Assembly (NCBI GenBank): GCA_001650895.1
Contig: LXYH01000045.1
Coordinates: forward strand, 1-64,000
Length of the DNA stretch: 64,000 nt
Source of the DNA: Rhodobacteraceae bacterium EhC02
Lineage (GTDB): Bacteria > Pseudomonadota > Alphaproteobacteria > Rhodobacterales > Rhodobacteraceae
Reading direction: 5' to 3'
In this document: in pieces, positions 45,813-54,498 of the stretch
Position numbering within the stretch: the first letter of the stretch is position 1
Layout of the letters: each line of letters starts with the position of its first letter
Program-made: the position numbers and the translations under genes
The notes under the pieces: model-generated
The model's input: only the letters and a program-made list of their open reading frames with translations
What the model was told of the DNA's origin: nothing
Databases searched by the model: none

Positions 45813-46021
45813 ATTCTGACTCTGCGAGATACCTATTCCGCAAGGTCAAGCGTATCGGCGGGTTGCCTGCCACAGTGGCATGGCGGTCGGGATTACGGAT
45901 TGCGCAGGCCGGAAATGGACCCGCCGCCCGACCGGAGGAACCGATGAGGCGGCGGATCTGGTTGCCGGTCAGGGAGGGCCGGCAAAGACAGGATCGCCTG
46001 GGCCATCCCGTCCGATCAATT

Positions 46022-46070
46022 GGTGCCGGCCTTCCAGGAAACGCGCGAACAGGACGGAAGGTCCGGCACC
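46022..46070 (-). terminator. Long imperfect hairpin downstream of ccoP
   Basis: GGTGCCGGCCTTCC (46022-46035) pairs with GGAAGGTCCGGCACC (46056-46070) apart from one bulged T, around a loop of 20 bases. It follows the perfect ccoP terminator hairpin in tandem. Confidence 0.5.
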
Positions 46071-46071
46071 G

Positions 46072-46100
46072 ACCCTTGGGCGCTTGTAACGCCCAAGGGT
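46072..46100 (-). terminator. Hairpin terminator of ccoNOQP
   Basis: ACCCTTGGGCG pairs perfectly with CGCCCAAGGGT around a seven-base loop, 14 bases beyond the ccoP stop on the minus strand. No T-run follows. Confidence 0.7.
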
Positions 46101-46114
46101 ATCTCTCGGGGCGA

Positions 46115-46990
46115 TTACTCGCCGCCGCCCAACTGGTGGACATAGGTCGCGACGGCGCGGATCTCGGCCTCGGACAGACGGTTCGACCAAGACGGCATCA
46201 CGCCGAAGCGCGAATAGGTCACGGTCTGGGTCAGGGTGTCGTGGCTGCCACCATAGAGCCAGATGGCGTCGGTCAGGTTCGGCGCGCCCTGGGCGCGATC
46301 ACCCGTGCCGTTTTCCATGTGGCAGGCGGCGCAGTTGTCCTGATAGACGACCGATCCCGCCTCGACCAATGACGCATCCTGCGGCGTGCCCGACAGGGAC
46401 ATCACGTAGTTCACGACCTGGTCGATCTCTTCCTTGGCAAGGATGTCGCCAAAGGCGGGCATCTGCGACCAGCGCGCATCCGGGTCCTCTTCATTGCGGA
46501 TACCGTGGGTGATCGTGGTATGGATCGCCTCGATATCGCCGCCCCAGAGCCAGTCATCATCCAGCAGGTTCGGATAGCCCGATGCCGCAACACCAGCCGC
46601 ACCCGACCCATGGCACTGCGCGCACCAGGTGCGGAACACGGCGGCCCCTGCCGAAGTTGCATAGGTGCGCAGTTCCACATCATCCGCGATCGCCGTCAGC
46701 TCGGCCGAGGCCAGCTGCGTGTTGATCGTGGCATTGGCCGCTTCGGCCGCGTCGATTTCCGCCTGTACGTTGGCGCGGGTGGACCAGCCCAGAAGGCCTG
46801 GCGTCGCTGCCTTGATCCCCGGCCAGGCCGGATAGGCAATCGAGTAGAGAACCGCCCAGACAATACAGGCATAGAAGGTCCACAGCCACCAGCGCGGCAA
46901 TGGGTTGTTGTACTCCTCGATCCCGTCCCAGCTGTGGCCGGTCGTATCCACCTCGGGCTTCTTGGAGTGATTCTGCGGTTGCTTTGCCAT
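46115..46990 (-). CDS. ccoP: cbb3 oxidase diheme cytochrome c subunit CcoP
   Basis: A 291-residue membrane-anchored cytochrome c with one transmembrane helix (about residues 34-54) and two haem sites, WCAQCH (Cys123-His127) and NCAACH (Cys220-His224). It passes electrons from soluble cytochromes toward CcoO. The N-terminus has the family [15 protein letters not shown]. The ATG at 46990 is chosen over an upstream in-frame start that would give an unrelated extension. Last gene of ccoNOQP. Confidence 0.97.
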   Translation of the reverse strand: MAKQPQNHSKKPEVDTTGHSWDGIEEYNNPLPRWWLWTFYACIVWAVLYSIAYPAWPGIKAATPGLLGWSTRANVQAEIDAAEAANATINTQLASAELTAIADDVELRTYATSAGAAVFRTWCAQCHGSGAAGVAASGYPNLLDDDWLWGGDIEAIHTTITHGIRNEEDPDARWSQMPAFGDILAKEEIDQVVNYVMSLSGTPQDASLVEAGSVVYQDNCAACHMENGTGDRAQGAPNLTDAIWLYGGSHDTLTQTVTYSRFGVMPSWSNRLSEAEIRAVATYVHQLGGGE

Positions 46991-46994
46991 GTCC

Positions 46995-47204
46995 TCACGC
47001 CTCCTTGGCGTCACGGGCGCGGGCAGGTGTGTCACCTGCGGCGGCGGGTTTGTCGTCGTGCCGGAACGGGATGTTTGCCACGTCGCTGTAGGTCTTGGTG
47101 CTGCCGGGGCGCATCACGAAGATGACCATGCCCACGAAGAACAAGAACAGTGCGAGCAGCATCCAGCTGTCGGCGAATTCGCGCAGAAGGGAATAGGTTT
47201 CCAT
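46995..47204 (-). CDS. ccoQ: cbb3 oxidase subunit CcoQ
   Basis: A 69-residue protein with one transmembrane helix (about residues 13-31) and a polar C-terminal tail rich in Ala, Lys and Asp. CcoQ stabilises the cbb3 complex. It lies between ccoO and ccoP with a four-base gap to ccoP. The tail is longer than that of minimal CcoQ proteins. Confidence 0.92.
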   Translation of the reverse strand: METYSLLREFADSWMLLALFLFFVGMVIFVMRPGSTKTYSDVANIPFRHDDKPAAAGDTPARARDAKEA

Positions 47205-47219
47205 GATCCGTTTCCCCCC

Positions 47220-47945
47220 TTAGCGGCTGGCGTCAGGCGTGAAGGTCGAGAAATCGACCAGCGTGCCCAACATCTGCAGATAGGCGATCAGCGCGTCGGT
47301 TTCCGAAATGCCGGGTTGCCCGTCGAAGTTGCGCACCTGCGCACCGGGATAGCGTTCCACCAGCCCGTCCCAGTCACCGTCGGGATCGACCTGCACCGCG
47401 AAATCGGCGCGGGCGTTCTCGATCATCTCGTCGGTATAGGGCACGCCAACCATGCGATGGGTGGCCATCAGCTCGCCGATATGCTCGCCGTCGATCAGCC
47501 GGTTTTCCAGGAAACCGTACTTGGGCATCACCGATTCCGGCACGACCGATTGCGGATTACGCAGGTGCACCAGGTGCCAGTCGTCCGAGTAGCGTCCGCC
47601 GACACGGGCAAGGTCCGGCCCGGTCCGCTTGGACCCCCATTGGAACGGGTGGTCGTACTTGCTTTCGGCGGCCAGCGAATAGTGACCATAGCGTTCGACC
47701 TCGTCCCGCATCGGGCGGATCATCTGGCTATGGCACACGTAGCAGCCTTCGCGGATGTAGACATCGCGTCCGGCCAGTTCCAGCGGGGAGTAGGGGCGCA
47801 CGCCCTCTACATCCTCGATGGTGTTTTCCAGCCAGAACAGAGGTGCGATCTGCACGATCCCGCCCACGGTCACCACAAGGAAGGCGAAGATGGCCAGCAG
47901 CGTCACGTTCTTTTCGAGAACGGCGTGTTTGTCGAGAATTGCCAT
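47220..47945 (-). CDS. ccoO: cbb3 oxidase monoheme cytochrome c subunit CcoO
   Basis: A 241-residue membrane-anchored cytochrome c. One transmembrane helix (about residues 14-34) precedes the haem site CYVCHSQ (Cys68-His72). The family sequences GREVYIREG-like (GRDVYIREG here) and [14 protein letters not shown] are present. It relays electrons to CcoN. Spacing to ccoN is 14 bases. Confidence 0.97.
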   Translation of the reverse strand: MAILDKHAVLEKNVTLLAIFAFLVVTVGGIVQIAPLFWLENTIEDVEGVRPYSPLELAGRDVYIREGCYVCHSQMIRPMRDEVERYGHYSLAAESKYDHPFQWGSKRTGPDLARVGGRYSDDWHLVHLRNPQSVVPESVMPKYGFLENRLIDGEHIGELMATHRMVGVPYTDEMIENARADFAVQVDPDGDWDGLVERYPGAQVRNFDGQPGISETDALIAYLQMLGTLVDFSTFTPDASR

Positions 47946-47959
47946 TGGTCCGGCCCTCC

Positions 47960-49564
47960 TTATTCAGCCGGGACTGCGGAATGCGTGGCCTCAACGGCCG
48001 GTGCGCGCTTCACAGTCATCCAGAGGTTGTAGCACATGATGATGGCACCCGTGAGGAACATGACCCCACCCAGACCGCGCACCACATACATCGGGAACTT
48101 GGCGGCCACGGTGTCGGCAAAGCTGTTCACCAGGAAACCGTTGGCATCCACTTCGCGCCACATCAGGCCCTCCATGATGCCGGTCACCCACATGGCGGCG
48201 GCGTAGAGAATGATGCCGATGGTCGCGAGCCAGAAGTGCCAGCTAACCAGCGAGAGCGAATAGAGCCGCTCACGGTTCCACAGTTTCGGCACCAGGAAGT
48301 AGAGCGCGCCGAAGGTGATCATCCCGTTCCAGCCAAGCGCGCCGGAGTGCACGTGGCCGATCGTCCAGTCGGTGTAATGCGACAACGAGTTGACCGCGCG
48401 GATCGACATCATCGGCCCCTCGAAGGTGGACATGCCGTAGAAGCCCACCGAAATCACCATCATGCGGATGATCGGATCCGTGCGCAGCTTGTCCCAGGCC
48501 CCCGACAGCGTCATCAGGCCGTTGATCATGCCACCCCAGGAGGGCATCCAGAGCACGATCGAGAACACCATGCCCAGGGTCGAGGCCCAGTCAGGCAGCG
48601 CGGTATAGTGCAAGTGGTGCGGACCGGCCCAGATATAGATGAAGATCAGCGCCCAGAAGTGGATGATCGACAGCTTGTAGCTGAACACCGGCCGCTCGGC
48701 CTGTTTCGGAACGAAGTAGTACATCATGCCCAGGAAGCCGGCGGTCAGGAAGAAGCCCACGGCGTTATGTCCGTACCACCACTGCACCATCGCATCCTGC
48801 ACGCCCGAGAAGACCTGAACGGACTTGGATCCGAAGACCGACACCGGAATGCTGAGGTTGTTGACCACATGCAGCATCGCCACGGTGATGATGAAGGACA
48901 GGTAGAACCAGTTCGCCACGTAGATATGCGGCTCCTTGCGCTTGACCAGCGTGCCCAGGAATACGGCCAGGTAGGCCAGCCAGACGATGGTCAGCCACCA
49001 GTCGACATACCATTCAGGCTCGGCATATTCCTTGGACTGGGTCGCCCCCAGCAGATAGCCGGTTGCCGCCAGTACGATCACCAGCTGGTAACCCCAGAAC
49101 ACGAACCACGCGAGGTTGCCGCCCCACAGGCGCGCGGCGCTTGTGCGCTGCACCACGTAGAAGGAGGTCGCGATCAGCGCGTTGCCCCCAAAGGCGAAAA
49201 TAACCGCCGACGTATGCAACGGGCGCAAACGCCCGAAATTCAGAAAACCCTGCGCCCATTCGAAATTGAGAACCGGAAAGGCAAGCTGAAAGGCGATGAT
49301 CACGCCAACCAGAAACCCGACAACCCCCCAACCAGCGGTGGCGATCACGCCGGCGCGCACGACGCCGTCCATGTATTCACCGGAGAGGTCGCGTTTCACG
49401 ACGGGTTCCCCGGTCTGGCGCAGCGTCCAGAGAAAGACCCCACCCGCTGCTGCTGCCACGACAAGCGCGTTCACCAGATAGGCAAGGTCACGTGCGTAAT
49501 TGGCCGCAATCAACGCGAACAGCGTGATGAGGCCAAGCACGATCAGCTTGATATAATTCAACAT
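47960..49564 (-). CDS. ccoN: cbb3 oxidase catalytic subunit CcoN
   Basis: A 534-residue haem-copper oxidase subunit I of the C family with about 12 transmembrane helices. The copper-B and haem ligands lie in [24 protein letters not shown] and [11 protein letters not shown]. It reduces oxygen to water with high affinity and pumps protons. It is the first gene of ccoNOQP; two FNR-type boxes lie upstream in the region shared with the divergent uspA-like gene. Confidence 0.98.
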   Translation of the reverse strand: MLNYIKLIVLGLITLFALIAANYARDLAYLVNALVVAAAAGGVFLWTLRQTGEPVVKRDLSGEYMDGVVRAGVIATAGWGVVGFLVGVIIAFQLAFPVLNFEWAQGFLNFGRLRPLHTSAVIFAFGGNALIATSFYVVQRTSAARLWGGNLAWFVFWGYQLVIVLAATGYLLGATQSKEYAEPEWYVDWWLTIVWLAYLAVFLGTLVKRKEPHIYVANWFYLSFIITVAMLHVVNNLSIPVSVFGSKSVQVFSGVQDAMVQWWYGHNAVGFFLTAGFLGMMYYFVPKQAERPVFSYKLSIIHFWALIFIYIWAGPHHLHYTALPDWASTLGMVFSIVLWMPSWGGMINGLMTLSGAWDKLRTDPIIRMMVISVGFYGMSTFEGPMMSIRAVNSLSHYTDWTIGHVHSGALGWNGMITFGALYFLVPKLWNRERLYSLSLVSWHFWLATIGIILYAAAMWVTGIMEGLMWREVDANGFLVNSFADTVAAKFPMYVVRGLGGVMFLTGAIIMCYNLWMTVKRAPAVEATHSAVPAE

Positions 49565-49657
49565 TTTGCGTCCCTTTTGTCCTGTCCCGGTGATTCGTCA
49601 CGATCTCGGGGTTTCTTAAGACTGGGGCAGTGATGCAATCTGCTGGGCCTGCTTGCC

Positions 49658-49671
49658 TTGATCTGTGTCAA
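49658..49671. promoter_or_regulatory. FNR-type box 1 between ccoN and uspA-like gene
   Basis: TTGATCTGTGTCAA matches TTGAT-N4-RTCAA. It lies 94 bases upstream of the ccoN start. Confidence 0.85.
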
Positions 49672-49689
49672 GGCTGGGGGGCTAGGTCC

Positions 49690-49703
49690 TTGACGCGTGT
49701 CAA
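49690..49703. promoter_or_regulatory. FNR-type box 2 between ccoN and uspA-like gene
   Basis: TTGACGCGTGTCAA, a fully palindromic FNR-type site, is 32 bases centre to centre from box 1 and 60 bases upstream of the uspA-like start. The pair could serve the two divergent promoters separately. Confidence 0.85.
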
Positions 49704-49762
49704 AGTGGCTGGCCCGCACGCGTGTTAGCCTTTTGGAATGCAAGACTTCAAAGGAGAGTGAC

Positions 49763-50602
49763 ATGGCGTACAAGACACTGTTTTCGGTAATCACCGACAC
49801 CGCCTTGGCGGGTCCCGTGCTGGATCAGGCAACCGCCATGGCAAAGGCATGGGATGCGCATCTGGATGTACTGTGCATGGGGCTGGATCGGACGCAGACC
49901 GGATTTTACTATGCCGGCGCGAATGCGATGATCCTTCAGGAAACGATCACCCGCGCCCAGGAAGAGGCCGCCGAGGTCGAAGCCCATGTGAAAGAAATCC
50001 TCGAACGCAGTGACATCCGGTGGAGCCTGGACAGCGGCGTGGCGCAGCTGGCCGACATGGGGCGGCACGTGGCACAGCGCGCGCGGTTCTCGGACCTGGC
50101 GATCCTGCCGAAACCCTATGGCGAAAAACGTGGGGTCGAACAGGAACCGATTCTGGAATCGGCGATGTTCGACGGCGCGACACCCGTGCTCATGGTGCCC
50201 GAATCCGGGCCGGCCCTGACCAACCCCAAACGGATCATGCTGGCATGGAACGAAAGCGACGAGGCCTTGGCGGCGTCGCGTACCGCCCTGCCCTTCCTGA
50301 AGCAGGCCGATCTTGTCCGGATCGTGGTCATCAACCCGCCCGTGCATAGCCCGACGCGGTCCGATCCCGGCGGCCTGCTGTCACAATACCTGTCACGGCA
50401 TGGCGTCGCTTGCGAAATCGACGTGCTGTCCAAAACCCTGCCCCGCGTGTCGGATGTGCTGATGCGTCATGCAGAAGACACTGAATCGGACATGATCGTG
50501 ATGGGTGCATATGGTCATTCGCGGTTCCGCGAGGCGATCCTGGGCGGCGCAACACGCAACATGCTGGAAAACGCCAAGATCCCGGTATTTCTGGCACATT
50601 GA
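49763..50602 (+). CDS. Universal stress protein, tandem UspA domains
   Basis: A 279-residue protein with two Usp domains. The C-terminal domain keeps the ATP-binding signature GAYGHSRFREAILGGATR; the N-terminal one is degenerate. A protein of about this size lies between fnrL and ccoN in Rhodobacter (I recall orf277), so the location is conserved. AAGGAGAG precedes the ATG at 49763. An FNR-type box upstream suggests induction at low oxygen. The molecular role is unknown. Confidence 0.9.
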   Translation: MAYKTLFSVITDTALAGPVLDQATAMAKAWDAHLDVLCMGLDRTQTGFYYAGANAMILQETITRAQEEAAEVEAHVKEILERSDIRWSLDSGVAQLADMGRHVAQRARFSDLAILPKPYGEKRGVEQEPILESAMFDGATPVLMVPESGPALTNPKRIMLAWNESDEALAASRTALPFLKQADLVRIVVINPPVHSPTRSDPGGLLSQYLSRHGVACEIDVLSKTLPRVSDVLMRHAEDTESDMIVMGAYGHSRFREAILGGATRNMLENAKIPVFLAH

Positions 50603-50614
50603 AGCCTGGATGAG

Positions 50615-50650
50615 AAAAGGCGCGGCAGGCTCCGGCCTGTCGCGCCCTTT
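50615..50650. terminator. Bidirectional terminator between uspA-like gene and fnrL
   Basis: GGCGCGGCAGGC and GCCTGTCGCGCC form a 12-pair stem with one G-U, a four-base loop, an A-run on the left and a T-run on the right. It lies between convergent genes and can end both transcripts. Confidence 0.8.
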
Positions 50651-50668
50651 GATCCTGCCGGATGGACG

Positions 50669-51415
50669 TCAGGCCAACAGGCCCCCGTCGCTATCATCCC
50701 CCGCTTCTTCCAGAAGGCGGGAGAAATCGGGCACGGTGACATGGCGCTTGCCCTGAAGCGATATCACGCCGTCACGCTTTAGGGCAGAGATCTGGCGGCT
50801 GACGGTTTCCAGCGTCAGGCCAAGATAATCCGCCATCGCCTCACGCGTGAGGGGCAGATCAAAGACCATGGCACCCTTGGGTGTCCGCAGGTTCAGCGAG
50901 GCGTCACGCCGCGCGATGATCGTCAGAAGCGATGCAATCTTTTCGCGCGCGGTCTTGCGGCCCAGCACCAGCATCCATTCACGCGCCGCGTCCAGCTCGT
51001 CCAGGGTCATCTCAAGCAGGCGATGTGCGATATGGGGCGTACGCTCCATCATCGCTTCGAAAGGCTTCTTGCGGAAACAGCACATGACCAGATCGGTCGT
51101 TGCAACCACGTCATAGGCTGACCCGTCGCGACCGGGGCGGCCCACGAAATCCGATGGAAGCAACAGGCCCACCATCTGGGTGCGGCCATCTTCCATGGTC
51201 TGTGTCAGCGTGGCGATACCCGACACGACAGACCCCACGAAATCCATGCGATCACCCGACCAGATGACGGTCTGGCCAGCTTCGAACGAGCGGTAGTACT
51301 TGATCTCTTCCAGGCGCTCAAGTTCGTCGCTTTCGCACCGAGCGCACACTGCCCTGTGTCTGATTGGACAATCGCCACACTCGACCGAGTGAGACACGGT
51401 TTTCTCATTCAGCAT
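50669..51415 (-). CDS. fnrL: Anaerobic regulator FnrL (Crp/Fnr family)
   Basis: A 248-residue oxygen-sensing regulator. N-terminal cysteines (Cys13, 16, 24, 27) and a central pair (Cys112/113) supply ligands for a 4Fe-4S cluster. The C-terminal helix-turn-helix reads TREAMADYLGLTLETVSRQIS with the FNR-type recognition helix. It should bind TTGAT-N4-ATCAA boxes when oxygen is low. Such boxes flank ccoG, ccoN and its own gene. It is divergent from hemN. Confidence 0.96.
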   Translation of the reverse strand: MLNEKTVSHSVECGDCPIRHRAVCARCESDELERLEEIKYYRSFEAGQTVIWSGDRMDFVGSVVSGIATLTQTMEDGRTQMVGLLLPSDFVGRPGRDGSAYDVVATTDLVMCCFRKKPFEAMMERTPHIAHRLLEMTLDELDAAREWMLVLGRKTAREKIASLLTIIARRDASLNLRTPKGAMVFDLPLTREAMADYLGLTLETVSRQISALKRDGVISLQGKRHVTVPDFSRLLEEAGDDSDGGLLA

Positions 51416-51432
51416 GATGACACTTCGCGCAC

Positions 51433-51446
51433 TTGATCTGGGTCAA
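51433..51446. promoter_or_regulatory. FNR-type box between fnrL and hemN
   Basis: TTGATCTGGGTCAA lies 18 bases upstream of the fnrL start and 36 bases upstream of hemN. Close to the start of fnrL it would favour autorepression; for hemN activation or repression depends on the promoter. Confidence 0.85.
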
Positions 51447-51481
51447 AGAAATATTTCCCAATTGTCTAGAAGGGTAGACAC

Positions 51482-52837
51482 ATGATGGTGAAAAAGCAAC
51501 TCGCAAAACTTGGTCTCTTCGACGCGAAAGTGCCGAGATATACCAGTTACCCGACCGCCCCGCATTTTTCGAATGCTGTTGGCGAGGACAATTACACAAG
51601 CTGGATCAAGGCGATAGCCCCCGGTTCAGACATATCGCTTTATTTGCATGTCCCCTTTTGTCGCAGGCTGTGCTGGTTTTGCGCCTGCCGGACACAGGGC
51701 ACCCAGAGCGACGCCCCCGTCGCGGCCTATCTTGAGACGCTGAAAGCCGAATTGACACTGCTCAAGCGGATCCTGCCCGAAGGTGTGCGCCTGTCGCGGC
51801 TGCACTGGGGCGGCGGAACGCCCACGCTGATGTCGGCGGCGATGATGAGCGATCTGGCCGGGGCAGTGTTCGATGTGGCGACCATGGCGCCACAGGGCGA
51901 ATTTTCGGTCGAGATCGACCCGAATGAAATCGACGATGCACGGCTGGATGCCCTGGCTGCGGCCGGGATGAACCGCGCCTCGATCGGGGTGCAGGATTTC
52001 GACGAAGCGATCCAGCAGACCATCGGGCGCATCCAGGGCTATGACATCACCCGCGATGCGGTTCTGGCGATCCGTGCGCGCGGTGTCACCAGCCTCAATG
52101 CGGATATCCTGTTCGGCCTGCCGCACCAGTCGCGAGCGCGGATCACCGAAAGCGTGCAAAAGCTTCTGTCGCTCAACCCTGACCGGGTGGCGCTCTACGG
52201 GTATGCGCATGTGCCATGGATGGCCAAGCGCCAGCAGATGATCCCCTCTGATGCCCTGCCCACGCCCGAAGAACGGCTGGAGCTGTTCGAAACGGCGCGG
52301 AAACTGTTCCTTTGGGATGGGTATGCCGAGATCGGGATCGACCATTTCGCCACACAGACCGATGGGCTGACCGTGGCGCAGAAGGCCGGGAAACTGCGGC
52401 GCAATTTCCAAGGCTATACGGATGATCCTGCGGATGTGCTGATCGGGGTCGGGGCCTCTTCGATTTCGCGGTTCCCCCAGGGATATGCGCAGAATGCGCC
52501 GGCCACGGGGGCGCATACGGCAGCCATACGCGACGGGCGGTTTTCCGTATCCAAGGGGCATGTGTTCACCCCGGATGACAAGCTGCGCGGCCGGATGATC
52601 GAGGCGCTGATGTGCGATTTCAAGGTCGACAGCCAGGAATTGCAGGACAGGTTCAATGTGTCGGCAGCCGACATCAAGTCCCTGTTCGACAAGGTGATGG
52701 CGGATTTTCCCGGCATGCTGACGCTTGCCTCGGGTGTGCTTGCAATCCCGGTTGCGGCGCGCCCCCTGTCACGGATGATCGCGCGGAGTTTCGACGCCTA
52801 TGACATGAGCAAGGCCGGACATAGTTCGGCCATCTGA
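51482..52837 (+). CDS. hemN: Oxygen-independent coproporphyrinogen III dehydrogenase
   Basis: A 451-residue radical SAM enzyme. The cluster motif is CRRLCWFCAC (Cys60, 64, 67 and the HemN-specific Cys69), followed by HWGGGTPT and SVEIDPNE; a C-terminal HemN domain contains GIDHFA. It makes protoporphyrinogen IX without oxygen and complements HemF. It is divergent from fnrL with an FNR-type box between, as in Rhodobacter, where the gene is also called hemZ. The start MMVKK could be either of two adjacent ATGs. Confidence 0.96.
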   Translation: MMVKKQLAKLGLFDAKVPRYTSYPTAPHFSNAVGEDNYTSWIKAIAPGSDISLYLHVPFCRRLCWFCACRTQGTQSDAPVAAYLETLKAELTLLKRILPEGVRLSRLHWGGGTPTLMSAAMMSDLAGAVFDVATMAPQGEFSVEIDPNEIDDARLDALAAAGMNRASIGVQDFDEAIQQTIGRIQGYDITRDAVLAIRARGVTSLNADILFGLPHQSRARITESVQKLLSLNPDRVALYGYAHVPWMAKRQQMIPSDALPTPEERLELFETARKLFLWDGYAEIGIDHFATQTDGLTVAQKAGKLRRNFQGYTDDPADVLIGVGASSISRFPQGYAQNAPATGAHTAAIRDGRFSVSKGHVFTPDDKLRGRMIEALMCDFKVDSQELQDRFNVSAADIKSLFDKVMADFPGMLTLASGVLAIPVAARPLSRMIARSFDAYDMSKAGHSSAI

Positions 52838-52861
52838 TACGACCAGAAAGGGGGCAACCCC

Positions 52862-53806
52862 GTGCGGCTGGCGAGTTTCAATGTCCAAAGCCTGCGGCTG
52901 CGGTGGCCGGGCGGCCACCCGCGGCTGGACGGGGCGCGTGATGCCGATGTGCCGGCCGATCGCGGGCCGGCGGCCGAGGCGCTTGATCCCGAGGACCGGC
53001 GCCTGACCGCCGCCGTCCTGGCCCGCGCAGATGCCGATGTGATCGCCCTGCAGGAGGTCTTCGACCAGGACACGCTGGATCATTTTCACGATCATTTCCT
53101 TTTGGCCGCAGGTGTCGCCCCCTATCCCTACCGCCATTGCATCCCCGGCAATGACGGGCGGGGCCTTGATGTGGCGGTCATCAGCCGCCTTCCCCTCAGT
53201 GCCGTGATCAGCCACGCGCAAGAGACACCGGCCCGCCTGGGGCTTGAGGTGCCGCACGGGGTCGACCCGGACATGCCGGTCTTCCGGCGCGATTGCCTGC
53301 AGGTCGAGATGGGCCTGCTGACCCTTTTCATCTGCCATTTCAAGGCCCCCTACCCCGATGCCAGGGCAACCTGGCCCGTGCGCCGCGCCGAAGCCCTGGC
53401 ACTGCGCTGTCTGGTCACGCGGCGCTTCGCCGATCCTTCCGCCGCTTTCTGGCTGATTCTTGGCGACCTCAACGAGCCACGCGAGGCCACGCCAGAAAGG
53501 GCCGCGCCCGCCATCGCCCCGGTGACCGCCCCTTTCAGCGTTGACCTGATGGACCGCCTGCCCATTGCCGAGCGGTGGTCATGGCATGAACCCTTCGGCC
53601 CCGATCTTGGCAGTCCGGATGTGATGCTGGCCAGCCCTGCACTGGCCCAGCGCTGGCCGGATGCCTGCCCGCAGATCATCCGCCACGGCCTTGCGCTGGA
53701 GGCCGCCGCATATGACGGGCCAAGGCTGGCAGGTGTGGGCAAACATCGCCCGCATGCCAGCGATCATGCCGTACTGACAATAGAACTTCCGGGAGCCGAG
53801 GGATGA
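52862..53806 (+). CDS. Endonuclease/exonuclease/phosphatase-fold protein
   Basis: A 314-residue protein of the EEP fold. Motifs seen: ASFNVQSLRL with the metal-binding Asn, ALQEVF with the catalytic Glu, HFKAPYPDAR, ILGDLNEPRE with catalytic Asp/Asn, and the final HASDHAVL with Asp-His. Phosphodiester or phosphomonoester hydrolysis is expected; substrate unknown. The start is GTG. It overlaps the next gene by four bases, so the two are likely co-expressed. Confidence 0.82.
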   Translation: MRLASFNVQSLRLRWPGGHPRLDGARDADVPADRGPAAEALDPEDRRLTAAVLARADADVIALQEVFDQDTLDHFHDHFLLAAGVAPYPYRHCIPGNDGRGLDVAVISRLPLSAVISHAQETPARLGLEVPHGVDPDMPVFRRDCLQVEMGLLTLFICHFKAPYPDARATWPVRRAEALALRCLVTRRFADPSAAFWLILGDLNEPREATPERAAPAIAPVTAPFSVDLMDRLPIAERWSWHEPFGPDLGSPDVMLASPALAQRWPDACPQIIRHGLALEAAAYDGPRLAGVGKHRPHASDHAVLTIELPGAEG

Positions 53807-54486
53807 TCCGCACTCTGATTTTTTCAGCCGCAATCCTGACTTGCGTCGGCCTATCGCCGCTTCGGGCGCAGGATCACACCTGCGAGAACGGACAGGCGCA
53901 GGTCACCGGGGCCGACCCCGATCTTGCCGGGCATCTCTGCACGGTCGTGGACCGTGCATTGGAACAATTGTCCCAATGCCACCTTGTCCAGAAGGACCCG
54001 TTGACCATCAACATCGTGGATGGTTTCGGCGATGACAGGCCCGGATGCGTCGGGATATTCGATTGCGCCAACGACCGGATCGAGATCCTGCGGCCCGAGG
54101 TGATGGGCCAGAGCCTTGAGGATAACCGCCGTTTTTCGCGTCTGCCGCTGATGTCGCTCTTTGACAGCGTGGTGGCGCATGAAATGACCCATGCGCTTGT
54201 CTACCAGAATTTCGGCGAAAACAGCGGAAGCTGGGCCCAGAACGAATACATGGCCTATGCGATGCAGATGGCCTTCCTGTCGCCCGAGGACAGGGCCCTT
54301 TTCATGCAGGGCTTCACGACGGACCGGCCCGGATCACTGGCCGGGATCAATGTCCTGATCATGCTGATGGCCCCGGACGCCTTTGCCGCAGAGGTGTGGC
54401 TGCACTTCAGCGCCAAGGGCAATGGCTGCGATTTCATGGGGCAGCTTTTGTCGGGCGAAAAGGAAATCGGCAGGATTTCACACTGA
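53803..54486 (+). CDS. Secreted HExxH protein of unknown function (DUF6639-like)
   Basis: A 227-residue exported protein. A signal peptide covers about residues 1-22, then come several Cys (27, 46, 59, 82, 88) that could form periplasmic disulfides. HEMTH (126-130) is a canonical zinc-metalloprotease motif within VVAHEMTHALVYQNFG, and downstream WAQNEYMAYAMQ offers a possible third ligand Glu, as in gluzincins. I recall Rhodobacterales relatives as DUF6639 but am not certain. It is translationally coupled to the EEP protein gene. Confidence 0.7.
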   Translation: MIRTLIFSAAILTCVGLSPLRAQDHTCENGQAQVTGADPDLAGHLCTVVDRALEQLSQCHLVQKDPLTINIVDGFGDDRPGCVGIFDCANDRIEILRPEVMGQSLEDNRRFSRLPLMSLFDSVVAHEMTHALVYQNFGENSGSWAQNEYMAYAMQMAFLSPEDRALFMQGFTTDRPGSLAGINVLIMLMAPDAFAAEVWLHFSAKGNGCDFMGQLLSGEKEIGRISH

Positions 54487-54498
54487 CGAGGATCACGC

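Larger units (their letters stand above)
45813..46114. other. Spacer between ccoG promoter and ccoP end
   Basis: The remaining part of the 381-base gap between ccoG and ccoP. It holds two hairpins listed separately. No convincing gene was found; frames on either strand lack family-like sequence. Confidence 0.5.

Noticed and set aside
45880-46089. 69-codon plus-strand frame between ccoG and ccoP
   Set aside because: Unstructured Arg/Gly/Pro-rich translation, no ribosome binding site, and it overlaps two terminator hairpins.
47843-49633. 596-codon open frame on the plus strand opposite ccoN and ccoO
   Set aside because: Shadow frame rich in His/Gln/Arg; ccoN and ccoO on the other strand are unambiguous.
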